From: Myxococcales bacterium
GTDB lineage: Bacteria > Myxococcota_A > Polyangia > Polyangiales > Polyangiaceae
Assembly: GCA_016794345.1 (NCBI GenBank)
Contig: JAEUKE010000263.1
Location: 1-64,000, forward strand
Length of the DNA: 64,000 nucleotides
Direction of reading: 5' to 3'
Position numbers and translations under genes: made by a program. The notes beneath the pieces were generated by a model. The model did not search any database. It was not told where the DNA came from and worked only from the letters and a program-made list of their open reading frames with translations. Below, piece after piece: positions 37,400-46,881 of this stretch (position 1 is the first letter of the stretch; every line of letters begins with the position of its first letter).

Positions 37400-37906
37400 A
37401 TGCGGGCGCGAACGTGGCGCATGGGGAGCCTTCTCGTGTTGGTGGCGGCGGGCTGCGCTGGCTCCGACGACCGCGTGGCACAGGGCGGGAGGGAGACGAT
37501 CTCCGCGGGCGGGGAGACGCCGAGCGCGCAGTCGAGCACCGCGGCGGAGGCCAGCGCGCTCGGCCTCGATCCGATGGGGCCGGTGCTGCAAGCGGCCATC
37601 GACGCGCCTCAGCTCGAGCCCTACTGGCACCTCGCCGAGCGACCGGACCGCTCGCCCCTCGTGCTCGTGCGTTTCCCGGCCCTCGAGGGGAACCCGAAGC
37701 TTTTCAAGTTCGGCAAGGCAGTCGAGTACAGGGCGCACGACGAGCTCGAGGGCAGGCCCCACCTCGAGGTCCAGTCGATCGCCATCAAGCCGGATCGGGC
37801 GACCGTCGTCCTCGGCTACTCCGTGGAAGGGATCGTGGCGCACGTTCACCTGGTGCGAGAGACCGGCGCTTGGGTCGTCGCCAAGGCCGACGTGGTCGAG
37901 CACTGA
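37400..37906 (+). CDS. Hypothetical lipoprotein
   Basis: 168-residue predicted lipoprotein with signal peptide MRARTWRMGSLLVLVAAGC (lipobox AAGC). A low-complexity Gly/Ser/Ala linker of about 30 residues follows. The C-terminal 110 residues look like a small alpha/beta domain with paired strands (RATVVLGYSVEGIVAHVHLV; GAWVVAKADVVE). It lies 79 bases after hppD, and the sigma-54-type control region of the protease operon begins just downstream. Function unknown. Confidence 0.65.
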   Translation: MRARTWRMGSLLVLVAAGCAGSDDRVAQGGRETISAGGETPSAQSSTAAEASALGLDPMGPVLQAAIDAPQLEPYWHLAERPDRSPLVLVRFPALEGNPKLFKFGKAVEYRAHDELEGRPHLEVQSIAIKPDRATVVLGYSVEGIVAHVHLVRETGAWVVAKADVVEH

Positions 37907-37941
37907 GCGGGGGCTGATCTCACGCGCCTCTGACGTGGCCT

Positions 37942-37962
37942 GGCACGTGCCGGGCACGTGCC
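37942..37962. promoter_or_regulatory. Tandem palindrome, likely upstream activator site
   Basis: Two perfect GGCACGTGCC palindromes (37942-37951 and 37953-37962) separated by one G, the whole flanked symmetrically by T and A. The first begins exactly 88 bases before the -24 GG of the sigma-54-type promoter at 38030. The same spacing and palindrome recur upstream of the terpene synthase gene. Most likely the DNA site of the sigma-54 activator encoded at 48029-49387. Confidence 0.7.
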
Positions 37963-38029
37963 AGGCCGTGCCGGACCGATTCGATGCCGAACCCGCGTGA
38001 TCTCGGCCGCCGCTGTCTTCTGGCATGCC

Positions 38030-38044
38030 GGCACGGGCGTTGCT
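38030..38044 (+). promoter_or_regulatory. Sigma-54-type promoter of the metalloprotease operon
   Basis: GGCACGGGCGTTGCT matches the sigma-54 consensus at every key position: GGCACG, four bases, TTGCT, with GG and GC exactly 12 bases apart. The identical 15 bases occur at 46950-46964. The expected transcription start is only about 4 bases before the ATG at 38059, so the message would be almost leaderless. Confidence 0.7.
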
Positions 38045-38058
38045 GACCGCGCTCGACG

Positions 38059-41000
38059 ATGCTTTCGCGCGTTGGAGCGCTTCTGGTCGCGTCCGCTGGT
38101 TGTCTCGTGCTCGTCGGGTGCGTCGAAGACCCGCCCACGGCCGAGTCGGTGCCAACTGGGGGATTGGCCAAGGCCGACCTCGCGGGCGAGTGGGTCGTGG
38201 GGATGACGACCGTGTGGGCGTCGCCGGAGACCAACTGGGCCTTCGAAGGTGACGCGGTCTCGTCGTTCGGAGGCGCCAAGATCCGCTGGGAGGTGCAGGA
38301 GCATCACCTCGTCGCCTACGAGAGCTTCGAGCGCATCGCGGGGGGAAACGACGGCGCCTCGACGGGGCTACCCGACCCTGGAACACGCTGCTTCGACGCT
38401 GCCAGCGGTACGGAGCTGTCCTGTCTGCCAGATCCGACGAAGGGCACTCGCGGCCACGTCTTCGACCCCGGGGTGGTGTGCCGCGGGCCGAACGGAGACG
38501 AGGTCGACTGCTTGCCGTATCGCGGCGACGTGGTCGCCATGTACCCGGTCCGCCGGCACTACGACGTTCGGCTCGAGGGCGAGCGGGCTGTCGTCGACAC
38601 CACCCGCCCCTGGTACCTCGCAGCGCACGTGGAGGTCGACTGGGGGCACAACCTGGTCGAGCAAACATTCGATCGGAGCTTCGTGTTCCTCGATCGTGAG
38701 AAGCGCATCACCCACCTCGGCGCGGATCTGCCGCACCGTGACGGCTTCTTCACCAATCGCTCCGCCGCTGGCGAGCTCGAGTCGTTCGACTTCGTCACGC
38801 GGCTCTTCGTCGAGCCCGAGCTATCCGCGCACCAGTCCCTCGATGGGCTTTTCTACTGGTACGGCGACTGCCGGTTGCTCGGCCCTTGCACCGCGGCGGA
38901 GGTCCACGTCCGCACCGCGTTTCGCCGGGTCGACCCGGAAGAGGACTTCGAGCCTCGTCCCTACGGGGAGCGCCAGTACTCCCACTTTCCCCTGTTTCGA
39001 AGCGAGCGCGTCAGCTTCGACCCCTACGCCGGCTTCACGATCCCCGGACGTGTCCAGCTGGCGCAGGCATTTCCGATCTGGGAGCAGGTCTACCGGCGAT
39101 CGGCGGATGGCTCGATCGAGCGAGACGAGAGCGGTGCTCCCGTCGAGATCCCCCACGCCGATCGCGTCGTCCGACCCATTCGCTTCTACCTGACCGGCGA
39201 GTGGCCGGTCGACCTGTTTGAGACGGTCGAGGACGTGATCGCCGACTACGACGCCATCCTGAAGGAGGCAGCCCAGGAGCTCCGCGAGGGCGCTCCCGTC
39301 GACGCGGACATGGTGATGCTCGACTACAACGGGCTCGTTCGCGAGGTCGACGCAACGGGGTTGGAGACCGAATGCGCCGCGCTCGTCGAGGCGGGGGTGG
39401 CGACCGTCGAGGTGCTCGACGACGGTCGACCGGCGTGTGGGTTCTCGGACTATGCCCCTGGCCGATATGCGGCGTTCTTCGATCGAGCCACGCCGCGACA
39501 TTCGGAGTGGAGGCTCGAGCCCGAACGACGTGTCGCCGTGCTCGGAGACCTCGTTCATCACAGCCTGCATTGGGTGCACGCGCCCCAGCAGGCAGGTCCG
39601 CTCGGCTATGGTCCCTCGTTCATCGATCCCGAGAGCGCCAAGACGATCGCGGCGCAGCCGGCGATCTACGGGCACGCCCTGAACACCTACACGACGCTGA
39701 CGCTGGCAGCGATCAACGTGCAGAACGGGCGCCTCTCGATGGAGGCTTACCTCGCCGGTGAAGGCGCCGCGGTCGACCAGGTCACGTCTGGCCAGACGAC
39801 CTTCGAGCTGGCGGATCCGACGGCGCAGATCAGGCGCCGTCTGCTCGAGCGCGCGAGAGGCGCGGCACGGCCCGACGTCGCGCTGCTCGGTGAAGACGGC
39901 GCACGCGAGCTCGAGCTCGCCGTGCAGCACGCGACGCCGCTCTCCGCGAGCCGCGGCAGCGCATTGCTCGCGGCGGCCGTCGAAAACGACGGCACCGCCG
40001 CCGAGTTGCTTCGGGTCGAATCGCCCGACCCCGATGCTCACCCCTCGTACGTCGACACGGCGCTCCTGGAGGCTGCGTCCGCACGGCAGCGGCGAGCGCT
40101 GGAGAACAACGTCACGCTGGCCGACTTCTACGACCCATTCACGGTCGCCGTCGCGGACCGCTACAAGGATCTGCCCACGGCAGAGCTCGCCCCGATGGGA
40201 TCCGCCTGGCTCGAGATCCGGCGTCTGATCGCCGGAGGCCTGATCGCGCACGAGATGGGGCACACGTTCGGCTTGCGCCACAACTTTCGCGCGTCCCACG
40301 ACGCCATCAACTACTCCGACCGCTACTGGGAGCTCCGCCGCACGACGCTGGCCCCGGCCTCCGAGCTGACGGACATGGCGGCAATCGTTGCGTCTGCGAC
40401 CCCGACCGAGGAGCAGCTTTCCGCGGGGATGCCAGCCGAGGCGGCCTCGTCGGTCATGGACTACCACGCCAGCTTCAACGAAGGCGCGCGGCTCGGTCGC
40501 TACGACAGGGCTGCTTTGATGCTCCTCTATGCAGGGCGCGTCGAGGTCTTCGACTCGCCGGCCGAGAGCCTGGATCCTGATTGGCGTGACGCCGCACGCT
40601 CGGCCTTCCTCGCGACCGATCGCTTCACGCAGGCGCCGGCGCGGGCATTCCACTACGCGCAGGTACCGTTTTTGCTCGGCAATGGTGATGCAACCGCCGG
40701 CGTCGAAGCGCTCAAGCGACGGCGTTGGGCCAGGTGGGACGAGGTCGTCGCCGATCAGGAGCTCGGCTCGGAGGCGACGCTCGTGCCCGTGCCCTATGAG
40801 TCGTGCACCGACTACGAGCTCGGCATGTCCGAGGGCTGCCTGCTCTACGACGCGGGCGCCGACCCCTACGAAATGGCGGTCGCGATCGCGAACCGGTACG
40901 AGCGCGACGTGGTCGCCTCGTTCCGCCGCGACCGCGTGGACTTCAGCCTCACGCCAGAGCTGCGCTTCCTACGGTCGTTGAGGCTCTTCTTCTTGCCTTT

Positions 41001-41964
41001 TCGGAATGTGTACCAACACGGCATCGAATGGGCCACGGCCCGCGGCCTCGACTACTCGACGCCTCGCGACGGGCTCTGGCTTGCCGGGACCTACCTGGCG
41101 GCCAACACCCTGGCACGTGTCCTGACGACGCCTGCCTATGGTCCGGTCGCTCCGTCGCCGGACTTCTCGGTGTGCCCGCCGGCCCCGAGCGGTGGCCGAG
41201 CAGGATCGCTGAGTGTCCCGATGGGGATCGGCCGCCGGCTCGACACGGTCTACGACTCGGATTCCGACTTCTTCGAGGTGTCCGAGGTGGGTCACCGCTC
41301 CGACAGGCGAGCGGCGCTCTTCAGCCTGACCGCCGACTGGTACGAGGACTACGCCGTCGCAGACCGGGGCCTCCCGTGGTCACAGGGCTTCGGGGGCTTC
41401 TTGTCTCGCACGGTCGGGGCGACGTTCCTCGGTGATCCCTCGCTCTCGCCGCGCATCGACGCGGCGGGGAACATCGCGTTCAGCGACCCGCTGGACGTGA
41501 TGGCGTTCGGAGCCGGCGGCGGGTGGGGAGTCCCGCCCGCTGGGTGTGTGCTCGACGTCGCACGAGACGACCTCGAGCGATACGTGACGGTCATCTATGT
41601 CGCCGCGTTCCTGCGGGAGAGCTTGAACTTTCGAGTCGCGGACCGCTTCCGCGTGTTTCGCGTCGGATCGAGCGAGGAGCCCCAGGTTGGGCCCAGTCAC
41701 GAGATCATCTCGTTCGTCGACCCCGAGACGGGCATCGTCTACGGCGCGTTGCGGCCGGTCGGCATCGATATCGTGAGCGTGGACTATCCAGCGGTGACGA
41801 CGGTCGAGCGGGGCAGGGCGATCAGCGATGCGCTTGCGGTTGAAGGGGTTGGTGAGTCGGAGCGCGAGGACCTCGAAGCCGGGCTGCGAGGGGTCGCGCG
41901 CGACGCCGCGTTGCTCCGGTACATGGTGCATCGGTTCGATGCGCTCGCGGAGGAGGTGTTGTGA
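38059..41964 (+). CDS. Giant zinc metalloprotease lipoprotein, copy 1
   Basis: 1301-residue predicted lipoprotein (signal peptide MLSRVGALLVASAGCLVLVGC). It belongs to the zincin metalloproteases: zinc-binding HEMGHTFGLRH with ligands H731, H735 and H741 and catalytic E732, and a metzincin-like Met-turn SVMDY near residue 797, resembling the DUF4953 group. It should act outside the cytoplasm, anchored to a membrane. The long N-terminal region (about 700 residues) has repeated beta-rich blocks (LVEQTFDRSFVFLDREKR) and no family I can name. The second copy follows with a one-base overlap and shares the same layout. Driven by the sigma-54-type promoter just upstream. Substrate unknown. Confidence 0.85.
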   Translation: MLSRVGALLVASAGCLVLVGCVEDPPTAESVPTGGLAKADLAGEWVVGMTTVWASPETNWAFEGDAVSSFGGAKIRWEVQEHHLVAYESFERIAGGNDGASTGLPDPGTRCFDAASGTELSCLPDPTKGTRGHVFDPGVVCRGPNGDEVDCLPYRGDVVAMYPVRRHYDVRLEGERAVVDTTRPWYLAAHVEVDWGHNLVEQTFDRSFVFLDREKRITHLGADLPHRDGFFTNRSAAGELESFDFVTRLFVEPELSAHQSLDGLFYWYGDCRLLGPCTAAEVHVRTAFRRVDPEEDFEPRPYGERQYSHFPLFRSERVSFDPYAGFTIPGRVQLAQAFPIWEQVYRRSADGSIERDESGAPVEIPHADRVVRPIRFYLTGEWPVDLFETVEDVIADYDAILKEAAQELREGAPVDADMVMLDYNGLVREVDATGLETECAALVEAGVATVEVLDDGRPACGFSDYAPGRYAAFFDRATPRHSEWRLEPERRVAVLGDLVHHSLHWVHAPQQAGPLGYGPSFIDPESAKTIAAQPAIYGHALNTYTTLTLAAINVQNGRLSMEAYLAGEGAAVDQVTSGQTTFELADPTAQIRRRLLERARGAARPDVALLGEDGARELELAVQHATPLSASRGSALLAAAVENDGTAAELLRVESPDPDAHPSYVDTALLEAASARQRRALENNVTLADFYDPFTVAVADRYKDLPTAELAPMGSAWLEIRRLIAGGLIAHEMGHTFGLRHNFRASHDAINYSDRYWELRRTTLAPASELTDMAAIVASATPTEEQLSAGMPAEAASSVMDYHASFNEGARLGRYDRAALMLLYAGRVEVFDSPAESLDPDWRDAARSAFLATDRFTQAPARAFHYAQVPFLLGNGDATAGVEALKRRRWARWDEVVADQELGSEATLVPVPYESCTDYELGMSEGCLLYDAGADPYEMAVAIANRYERDVVASFRRDRVDFSLTPELRFLRSLRLFFLPFRNVYQHGIEWATARGLDYSTPRDGLWLAGTYLAANTLARVLTTPAYGPVAPSPDFSVCPPAPSGGRAGSLSVPMGIGRRLDTVYDSDSDFFEVSEVGHRSDRRAALFSLTADWYEDYAVADRGLPWSQGFGGFLSRTVGATFLGDPSLSPRIDAAGNIAFSDPLDVMAFGAGGGWGVPPAGCVLDVARDDLERYVTVIYVAAFLRESLNFRVADRFRVFRVGSSEEPQVGPSHEIISFVDPETGIVYGALRPVGIDIVSVDYPAVTTVERGRAISDALAVEGVGESEREDLEAGLRGVARDAALLRYMVHRFDALAEEVL

Positions 41965-44900
41965 TGAAGATCGGCGGGCTCGTCAGGGCGGTGCTGCTGG
42001 TCGCAGTCGTCGGGGTATCAGGGTGTGACGAGGATGTCGCGCCGTATGTGCCCGATGGGGTCGTGATGAAGGACGACCTGTATGGAGAGTGGTACGCGCA
42101 GGTCACCTTCGCCGATGCTGCTGTCGACGAGTCCTTCGTCTTCGAGGGGATCCAGGCCACCGCGGGGCTCGTGCGCTGGGAGGTCCAGGAGGCCCTGCTG
42201 GTCGGATACCGGGCGTACGAGATCGCGCCGGGGCGCGACGCGGAGTCCTTGGGCGGCGACGGCGAGGCGCCCGTCTCGGTCGAGCGACAGACGGGGGGGC
42301 TCCCGCCGGGTACCCGATGTTTCGCGACCGAGTCCGGGATCGAGCTGCCGTGTGTCGCCGAGCCCGATCGGGGGGTTCGCGCTGGGTACGCCGGAGAGCC
42401 TGGCGTGACTTGCCGGGATCCCGAAGGGGAGGTCGTCGCGTGTTTTCCCTACCGCGGCGACCCGCTCCTCGCCTATCCGATCGAGAAACACTTCGATCTT
42501 GTCGAGCGGGACGGGGCGCTCGTCGAGGATACCTCCCGACCCTGGAGTCAGCGGGGCTTCATCCGCGTCGATTGGTCCCGCAACGTCGTCTCTGGGACCG
42601 AGCTGAACCCGACGTTTCGTGTTCGCAACACCCTCGACGATCCCACCGTCGCGACCAGCACGGTCGAGGAGACGGTCGGGGGACACGATGGATTCCGACG
42701 GGTGGACGACGGCTTGGGGGGCTTGGAAGGGATCGAGTGGACGAGCCGGGTGGTCATGAACCCGCCGACCGTCGAGTACGAAGCCTTCCCCTATACGCAG
42801 CGGTATCCCTATTGTTTCTTCGAAGGCTACGATGGTCTGAGCTCTTGTTTGCCCACGGAGCTGCGCCTGCGAACGACGTTGCGCCGCGCCCCGCGTGAGC
42901 CCGACTTCGAAGCTGCCGTTCAGGATGCGAGGGACCAACTGCGGTTCCCGCTCTACGGGGCGCGCGCCGAGGACTTCGATGCTGCTCACGAGGCTCGCCT
43001 GTCCGAGGAGGTTCTCAAGCCGTTCCGCTTCAACCTCTGGAGGCAGACCTTTCAGCGCGACTCTTCCGGTCGGTTCGTGCGCGACGACGACGGCCGGCGT
43101 GTCGCCATTCCGATCGAAGAGCGCGAGGTGGCGGAGGTTCGCTACCACCTGACGGGGCCCTGGCCCGATTCCGCTATCGCTGCCGCTGAGCGCGCGGTGG
43201 CAGCGTACGACGGAGTGCTGCGCGAGGCTGTCGCATTCTTGCAGCCCGCCCGCTCGCACGAGGGCGCCGTGATGAAGCTCTCGTTCAACGGCCGCCGCAA
43301 GCTCGTCCCGGTCGCCGCGAACCCGGCCTTCTGCGATGCGGCCATCGCCAGCGGCCGCGCCGAGTCGGCGCGCCTCGCCGACGGAGAGGCCGCTTGCGCG
43401 CTCGCCGATTACGACCCGGTCGAGGATGCCCCCATCCACGACGCGGTTGTCGAGTGGGCGGATCATCCGGAAGGGAATGTCGCTCGCGTGGGCGACTTGC
43501 GCCATCACGTGCTGAACTGGGTGGAGCGTCTCACGCTGGTCGGGGTGCTCGGCTACGGCCCAACCAGCGCCGATCCCCGTACCGGCGAGAGCCTTCAGGC
43601 GTCGGTCCATCTCTATGGCTCCAACATCTCGGTCTGGACCACGGACCTGGTGGACCGAATCAACCTGACCAACGGCTTCGGGCTCCAGGGCTGGAGCGCG
43701 GGGTCCGACCTGCGGACGGCGGTCGAGCAGCAACGTTTCGCCGACGCGTTCCGAAACCTGGCGGCGGAGGTCGCGGATGCGCCCATCGAGCGTGGCGTCG
43801 ACATGCTCCTGGGGAGCGAGGGCGCGGCGCGCCTCGCGGCAATGCGGCCCTCGGGGCTCGCAGCCCTCCGCACGACCTCGGTCGGACCGAAGGCGCTGGC
43901 CTCCGCGCTCACGGAGTCCCCCACGCTCGCCGCGACGTTCACGCCAGAGGGCGCGGCTGCGCCGTCTACGTTGGGGGCCCGCTCGGCGGGCATCCTGGAC
44001 CTCGAAGACGGGGCCGGCTTCACCGGGTGTCGGCTCGACGCGACGAGCGGCCTCTCCGTCGCCGCTGTGGCGTCGCGTTATGCGGGAGCTCCGATTGTCC
44101 GCGGCGACGCGGCCTGGCTGGAGGTTCACGACGCCGTCGCAGCGTGGGTGGTCCTCCACGAGATGGGGCACAACTTTGCGCTCCGACATAACTTCAATGC
44201 CTCCCACGACGCGCTCAACTACCCGCCGCAGTTCTGGCAGTCGCGCAAGGAAGCGCTCCGTGCCGAAGCGGACCTCGAGACGACGGGTGACTTTCTCGAG
44301 ATGACGGCCGCGCTCGACGCGGTGTTCCGTGAAGAGGGGCCTGCGTACTCCTCGGTGATGGACTACCTGGCGATTGGTGGGCAGGTCAGCGCGGCGCTCG
44401 GCCGTTTCGACCGAGCCGCGATCCTCCATAACTTGGCCGAGGCCGCCGAGGTGTTCGACTGGGCTCCGTCCGAGGTGCCGCTCGAGGTTCGCGCGCTCCT
44501 TCGTGCGGCAGGCTCTCCGGCGTCCCGAGGGCCTACGGTCGGTCAGCAGATCCACTACACGCAGCTGCCGTATCTGCTCGGTGACGGCGATCGCGATCTC
44601 GGGATCGAACGGCTCGGTCGTCGCAAGCTCGTCCCTCGCGCAACGATCGACCGGGACGTCGGGTCGACCGATGCGGTGGCGCCACTGGTCGTGCCCTACG
44701 GGAGCTGCACCGACGGGCACGTGAACCACCTGCCGGACTGTCAGCGCTACGACGTGGGACCGGACGACTATTCGACCGTGCGCACCACCGTCGACGAGCA
44801 TCGACTGAGCTACTTCTTGATGTCGCTTCGGAATGACCTCTCTTACCTCTTCCGCGAGAGCGTCTGGCAGTTCGACGTGACGGTGTTCGACCGATTGCAG

Positions 44901-45833
44901 TTCGTCTTTGGGCATGGTCTCGCCCAGGTGTTGAGCCAGCGTCGCGACGCCGTGAGCGAGCTGTCCTGGGCCGCAGCGACGGCCATCTCGATGTCCCACC
45001 TGTTCGACCTCGCAACGAAGGTGGAATATGGCTCGTACACCTTCGACCCAGCAAATGGGGTCTACTTGCTGTCGTCCTACGAGCTCGGGGCCGGGGACGT
45101 CGACGTGTTGCCCGGGGTGGGCCGTCGGGAGGCCGATCGCGGGAGGGATACCGGGAGCGTGTCGGGGCGCCTCGAATACGACGAGGTCGGGCACGCGACG
45201 ACGCGCCTCGTCGCCGTCCAGTCGCTCGGCTGGAGCCTTCCTTACGACACCTATTGGGACGGCGGGCACGGCAAGCTCCATGTCTCCTATGCCGAGCTGT
45301 TTCCGGAGGCCGTGGAACGCGTCGTCACCGGCTTGTACCTGTACGACGTCGACACGGTCGCGCCGCACTATGTCCCCGAGACCGGCAAGATCGTCTTCCC
45401 CGATCTGCTGTCGTCCGCGCGACCGCAGGGGTACCCGCTCTTGCCGGCGCTGTCCGCGGACACGCGCAACGCGGTCGTCGCGAGTGGATTCGCGCTCTTG
45501 CGCGAGGGACAGTCGACTCGGTTCGTCGAGCGTGCCCACGTGTTTCGCGTGGCTGGCGCCGAGGAGGTCGCGCCCGCGCCAGGCTACGTGTTGGGGTCGG
45601 TCACGGTGCCGAGCACCGGCGTCGCGTACGGAGCGCTCATTCCGGAGCAGGGGTCGTTTGGTCTCGCGGCCCAGTACATGTCGTTCGCCGAGAGTCAGGA
45701 GGCGGCGTTCCTTTCGCTTCCGGAGGGCGATCCGGAGCGCTCGTACTACGCCACCAACCTCCTGCTCCTCGGTATCGACTTCGACTACCTGCGGTGGCTC
45801 TACGGGGCGTTTGCGGGGGTCAATACCCAGTGA
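41964..45833 (+). CDS. Giant zinc metalloprotease lipoprotein, copy 2
   Basis: 1289-residue paralogue of the preceding protein. Signal peptide MKIGGLVRAVLLVAVVGVSGC (lipobox VSGC). Zinc site HEMGHNFALRHNF beginning at H732, Met-turn SVMDY, and DALNYPPQFWQSR after the site, as in copy 1 (DAINYSDRYWELR). The ATG at 41964 overlaps the copy-1 stop codon by one base (TGATG) and has GGAGG upstream, so translation is coupled. Shared features with copy 1 include the EVQEALLVGYRAYE (EVQEHHLVAYESFE) N-terminal block, PYRGD, the YHLTGPWP/FYLTGEWP block and LLGDGD/LLGNGD. Two paralogues in one operon suggest either two substrates or a heterodimer. Confidence 0.85.
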   Translation: MKIGGLVRAVLLVAVVGVSGCDEDVAPYVPDGVVMKDDLYGEWYAQVTFADAAVDESFVFEGIQATAGLVRWEVQEALLVGYRAYEIAPGRDAESLGGDGEAPVSVERQTGGLPPGTRCFATESGIELPCVAEPDRGVRAGYAGEPGVTCRDPEGEVVACFPYRGDPLLAYPIEKHFDLVERDGALVEDTSRPWSQRGFIRVDWSRNVVSGTELNPTFRVRNTLDDPTVATSTVEETVGGHDGFRRVDDGLGGLEGIEWTSRVVMNPPTVEYEAFPYTQRYPYCFFEGYDGLSSCLPTELRLRTTLRRAPREPDFEAAVQDARDQLRFPLYGARAEDFDAAHEARLSEEVLKPFRFNLWRQTFQRDSSGRFVRDDDGRRVAIPIEEREVAEVRYHLTGPWPDSAIAAAERAVAAYDGVLREAVAFLQPARSHEGAVMKLSFNGRRKLVPVAANPAFCDAAIASGRAESARLADGEAACALADYDPVEDAPIHDAVVEWADHPEGNVARVGDLRHHVLNWVERLTLVGVLGYGPTSADPRTGESLQASVHLYGSNISVWTTDLVDRINLTNGFGLQGWSAGSDLRTAVEQQRFADAFRNLAAEVADAPIERGVDMLLGSEGAARLAAMRPSGLAALRTTSVGPKALASALTESPTLAATFTPEGAAAPSTLGARSAGILDLEDGAGFTGCRLDATSGLSVAAVASRYAGAPIVRGDAAWLEVHDAVAAWVVLHEMGHNFALRHNFNASHDALNYPPQFWQSRKEALRAEADLETTGDFLEMTAALDAVFREEGPAYSSVMDYLAIGGQVSAALGRFDRAAILHNLAEAAEVFDWAPSEVPLEVRALLRAAGSPASRGPTVGQQIHYTQLPYLLGDGDRDLGIERLGRRKLVPRATIDRDVGSTDAVAPLVVPYGSCTDGHVNHLPDCQRYDVGPDDYSTVRTTVDEHRLSYFLMSLRNDLSYLFRESVWQFDVTVFDRLQFVFGHGLAQVLSQRRDAVSELSWAAATAISMSHLFDLATKVEYGSYTFDPANGVYLLSSYELGAGDVDVLPGVGRREADRGRDTGSVSGRLEYDEVGHATTRLVAVQSLGWSLPYDTYWDGGHGKLHVSYAELFPEAVERVVTGLYLYDVDTVAPHYVPETGKIVFPDLLSSARPQGYPLLPALSADTRNAVVASGFALLREGQSTRFVERAHVFRVAGAEEVAPAPGYVLGSVTVPSTGVAYGALIPEQGSFGLAAQYMSFAESQEAAFLSLPEGDPERSYYATNLLLLGIDFDYLRWLYGAFAGVNTQ

Positions 45834-45873
45834 CGGCAAGGCCTCATTCGAGGCCGAGAGAAGAGGTGAGCTG

Positions 45874-46167
45874 ATGAAGAGCAGGCGTGACAAAGCAGAC
45901 ACGAACGCGCGGCAGACGGTCGCATCCCGGCGGAATGCCACGAAGCTCCTGGCTGGAGCGGTGGGGCTCGGCCTGGGGCTCGGCCTCGTGCGAAAGGCCC
46001 ACGCCGCCCCGGGGTTGGTCTTCGAAGCAGACGGCAAGACCATCGCCTCGTCCGATCTGCCGGACGAGGTCGCGCACGCGCTCCTGGACAAGCAGGAAGT
46101 CTCGGTGCTCGCCGAGATCCAGGGGAGCCTGTATCGCGCGAACTTCAAGATCGAGATCGAGGGCTAG
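45874..46167 (+). CDS. Small exported protein, possible Tat substrate
   Basis: 97-residue protein. The N-terminus holds a twin-arginine-like SRRNATKLLAGAVGLGLGLG region and an AHA signal cleavage site (RKAHA, then APGLV), so export through Tat or Sec is likely. The mature part is only about 50 residues and hydrophilic (FEADGKTIASSDLPDEVAHA). No cysteines. The start is ATG 45874 with AAGAGG upstream; 40 bases separate it from the protease stop codon. Its place directly after two secreted proteases suggests a substrate, inhibitor or partner, which is inference only. Confidence 0.6.
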   Translation: MKSRRDKADTNARQTVASRRNATKLLAGAVGLGLGLGLVRKAHAAPGLVFEADGKTIASSDLPDEVAHALLDKQEVSVLAEIQGSLYRANFKIEIEG

Positions 46168-46171
46168 CAGG

Positions 46172-46846
46172 GTGCGGCGGCTCCCGCTCCAAGCCCCGCT
46201 CGAGAGGACGCGCGAGAGCGCGTTCTCGTACGTGTGTGGTGGGTGCGGGAGCTGCTGTTACAACAAGTCCGTCTCGGTGAGCCCGTACGAGCTCCTGAGG
46301 CTGGCGCGGGCGCTCGGGCTCTCCACCACGTTGGTGCTCGAGACCTACGTGAGCCCGGAGGACATGTCATTGCGGCGGCGCGATGACGGGAGCTGCGTGT
46401 TCCTCCGTGGAGCGGCCTGTGGCGTCCACGCGGGTCGACCGGCGGCGTGTCGTGTCTTCCCGCTGGCCGAGGTGCAGGCCGCACCCGGCGCCCAGGCCCT
46501 GTACGGCGAGCTGAGGCGGTCGCTCGCGTCGCCCGGTCGCGTCGGAGAGGAGGGAACGGTCGGCGAGTTCCTCGAGCGCCAGGGATTGGCAGCGTTCGAC
46601 GCGCCGTTCGCGGCGTATCGCGCCGTGCTCGAGCGGCTCGTCCGGCTGCTCGAGACGGACCACGGCCTCGAGAGCGAGCTGGGGCCGGAGATGTGGATCG
46701 ACGCGGACGCTGCCTTGGGGGCCGGTGCCCCGGAGGACCCCGAGGAGGCCTGGCGTCGGCACGTCGCGCTGATCGAGCGCGCGCTCGCAGGTCTCGAGGC
46801 CGCTCCTTCGTGCGACGAGTCTGGCGGGGTCGGGGGCGGGTGCTGA
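46172..46846 (+). CDS. YkgJ-family cysteine-cluster protein
   Basis: 224-residue cytoplasmic protein of the YkgJ/CxxCxxCC group, some of which (FliB-type) methylate lysines. Cysteines form two clusters: CGGCGSCC near residues 26-33, and CVFLRGAACGVHAGRPAACR further on, which could hold an Fe-S centre. The C-terminal 100 residues are helical. It starts with GTG 4 bases after the stop codon of the small exported protein, so it is the last gene of the protease operon. Substrate unknown; a link to the small protein or proteases is possible but unproven. Confidence 0.8.
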   Translation: MRRLPLQAPLERTRESAFSYVCGGCGSCCYNKSVSVSPYELLRLARALGLSTTLVLETYVSPEDMSLRRRDDGSCVFLRGAACGVHAGRPAACRVFPLAEVQAAPGAQALYGELRRSLASPGRVGEEGTVGEFLERQGLAAFDAPFAAYRAVLERLVRLLETDHGLESELGPEMWIDADAALGAGAPEDPEEAWRRHVALIERALAGLEAAPSCDESGGVGGGC

Positions 46847-46861
46847 CGGTCCAGCGGTGCC

Positions 46862-46881
46862 GGCACGTGCCGGCCCGTGCC
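46862..46881. promoter_or_regulatory. Tandem palindrome, likely upstream activator site
   Basis: A perfect GGCACGTGCC (46862-46871) followed directly by GGCCCGTGCC, which differs by one base. The perfect copy begins exactly 88 bases before the -24 GG of the promoter at 46950, as in the protease operon. A GGTGCC half-site precedes it. Confidence 0.7.

Noticed and set aside
37921..37980. rRNA- or tRNA-like hairpin at the GGCACGTGCC repeats
   Set aside because: The palindromes are short tandem protein-binding-type sites; there is no cloverleaf or CCA end.
42018..46148. Minus-strand open frame of 1376 codons
   Set aside because: Antisense to the second metalloprotease, which has a signal peptide, zinc site and ribosome binding site. 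The antisense frame has no motifs.
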